Origin: Lachnospiraceae bacterium oral taxon 500
GTDB taxonomy: Bacteria > Bacillota > Clostridia > Lachnospirales > Vallitaleaceae
Length of the DNA stretch: 64,000 nucleotides
NCBI GenBank assembly: GCA_002999035.1
Contig: CP027241.1
Span: forward strand, 871,001 to 935,000
Direction: 5' to 3'
In this document: positions 64,000 to 64,000 of the stretch, piece after piece
Layout: the number at the start of each line of letters is the position of its first letter
How positions within the stretch are numbered: position 1 is the first letter of the stretch
Notes under the pieces: generated by a model
Seen by the model: only the letters and a program-made list of their open reading frames with translations
The model's database searches: none
Told to the model about the DNA's origin: nothing
Made by a program: the position numbers and the translations under genes

Positions 64000-64000
64000 C

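Overview
The window looks like the chromosome of a Gram-positive, endospore-lineage anaerobe of the class Clostridia. Supporting signs are strong Shine-Dalgarno sites, a sporulation-type sigma-H, a SpoVB/MurJ-like flippase, Mini-III RNase, YhaM, a DUF1934 protein and two S-layer-homology proteins. Most of the sequence has moderate GC; the first ~6 kb is clearly AT-rich and foreign. Species cannot be named from the sequence alone.

Region by region. (1) 1-6050: the end of a decayed integrative conjugative element (ICE). It carries an ECF-type transporter, a surface adhesin with a cut-off 3' end, an IS remnant, a DnaC-like/RepA replication pair and a CD1845-like membrane protein. It has integrated into the 3' end of rlmD and replaced that gene's C-terminal codons. 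(2) 6050-25600: housekeeping genes (rlmD, yhaM, prfA-prmC, pyrG, ctpA, a phosphatase), a standalone DUF692/MNIO-like iron enzyme, tRNA-Thr(CGT), a RelB-YoeB toxin-antitoxin pair, an AAA ATPase of the DUF234 type, and two SLH proteins. (3) 25936-37459: twelve co-directional, often overlapping genes. They encode two SDRs, a split transketolase, two LuxE-like acyl-protein synthetases, two LuxC-like acyl reductases, an acyl carrier protein, two GNAT-like proteins and an AMP-forming ligase. There is no luxAB, so this is not a light system. The gene set fits activation of a carboxylic acid, reduction to an aldehyde and C2 extension by transketolase. It is the best candidate here for an undescribed biosynthetic pathway. 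(4) 37658-54368: a Fur-family regulator, isochorismatase-like hydrolase, metY, a hydroxyacid dehydrogenase, sigH, rlmB, a flippase, mrnC-cysS-cysE, a TPR membrane protein, htrA, malic enzyme and fumC. (5) 54684 to the window end: a leftward operon with three SIS-domain paralogues, three UPF0047/YjbQ domains (one protein is a tandem fusion, one is degenerate), a BtpA/SgcQ-like TIM barrel, two transporters and a PfkB-like kinase with an altered catalytic motif. It looks like an uncharacterised sugar-phosphate or Amadori-type catabolic system.

Several intergenic repeat families occur across the window: long hairpins with GGGCTGTTGC ends, elements with AGTTCAGGCAAG-type inverted ends, elements with AACTCAACTTTCC-type ends, and two sets of long tandem repeats.
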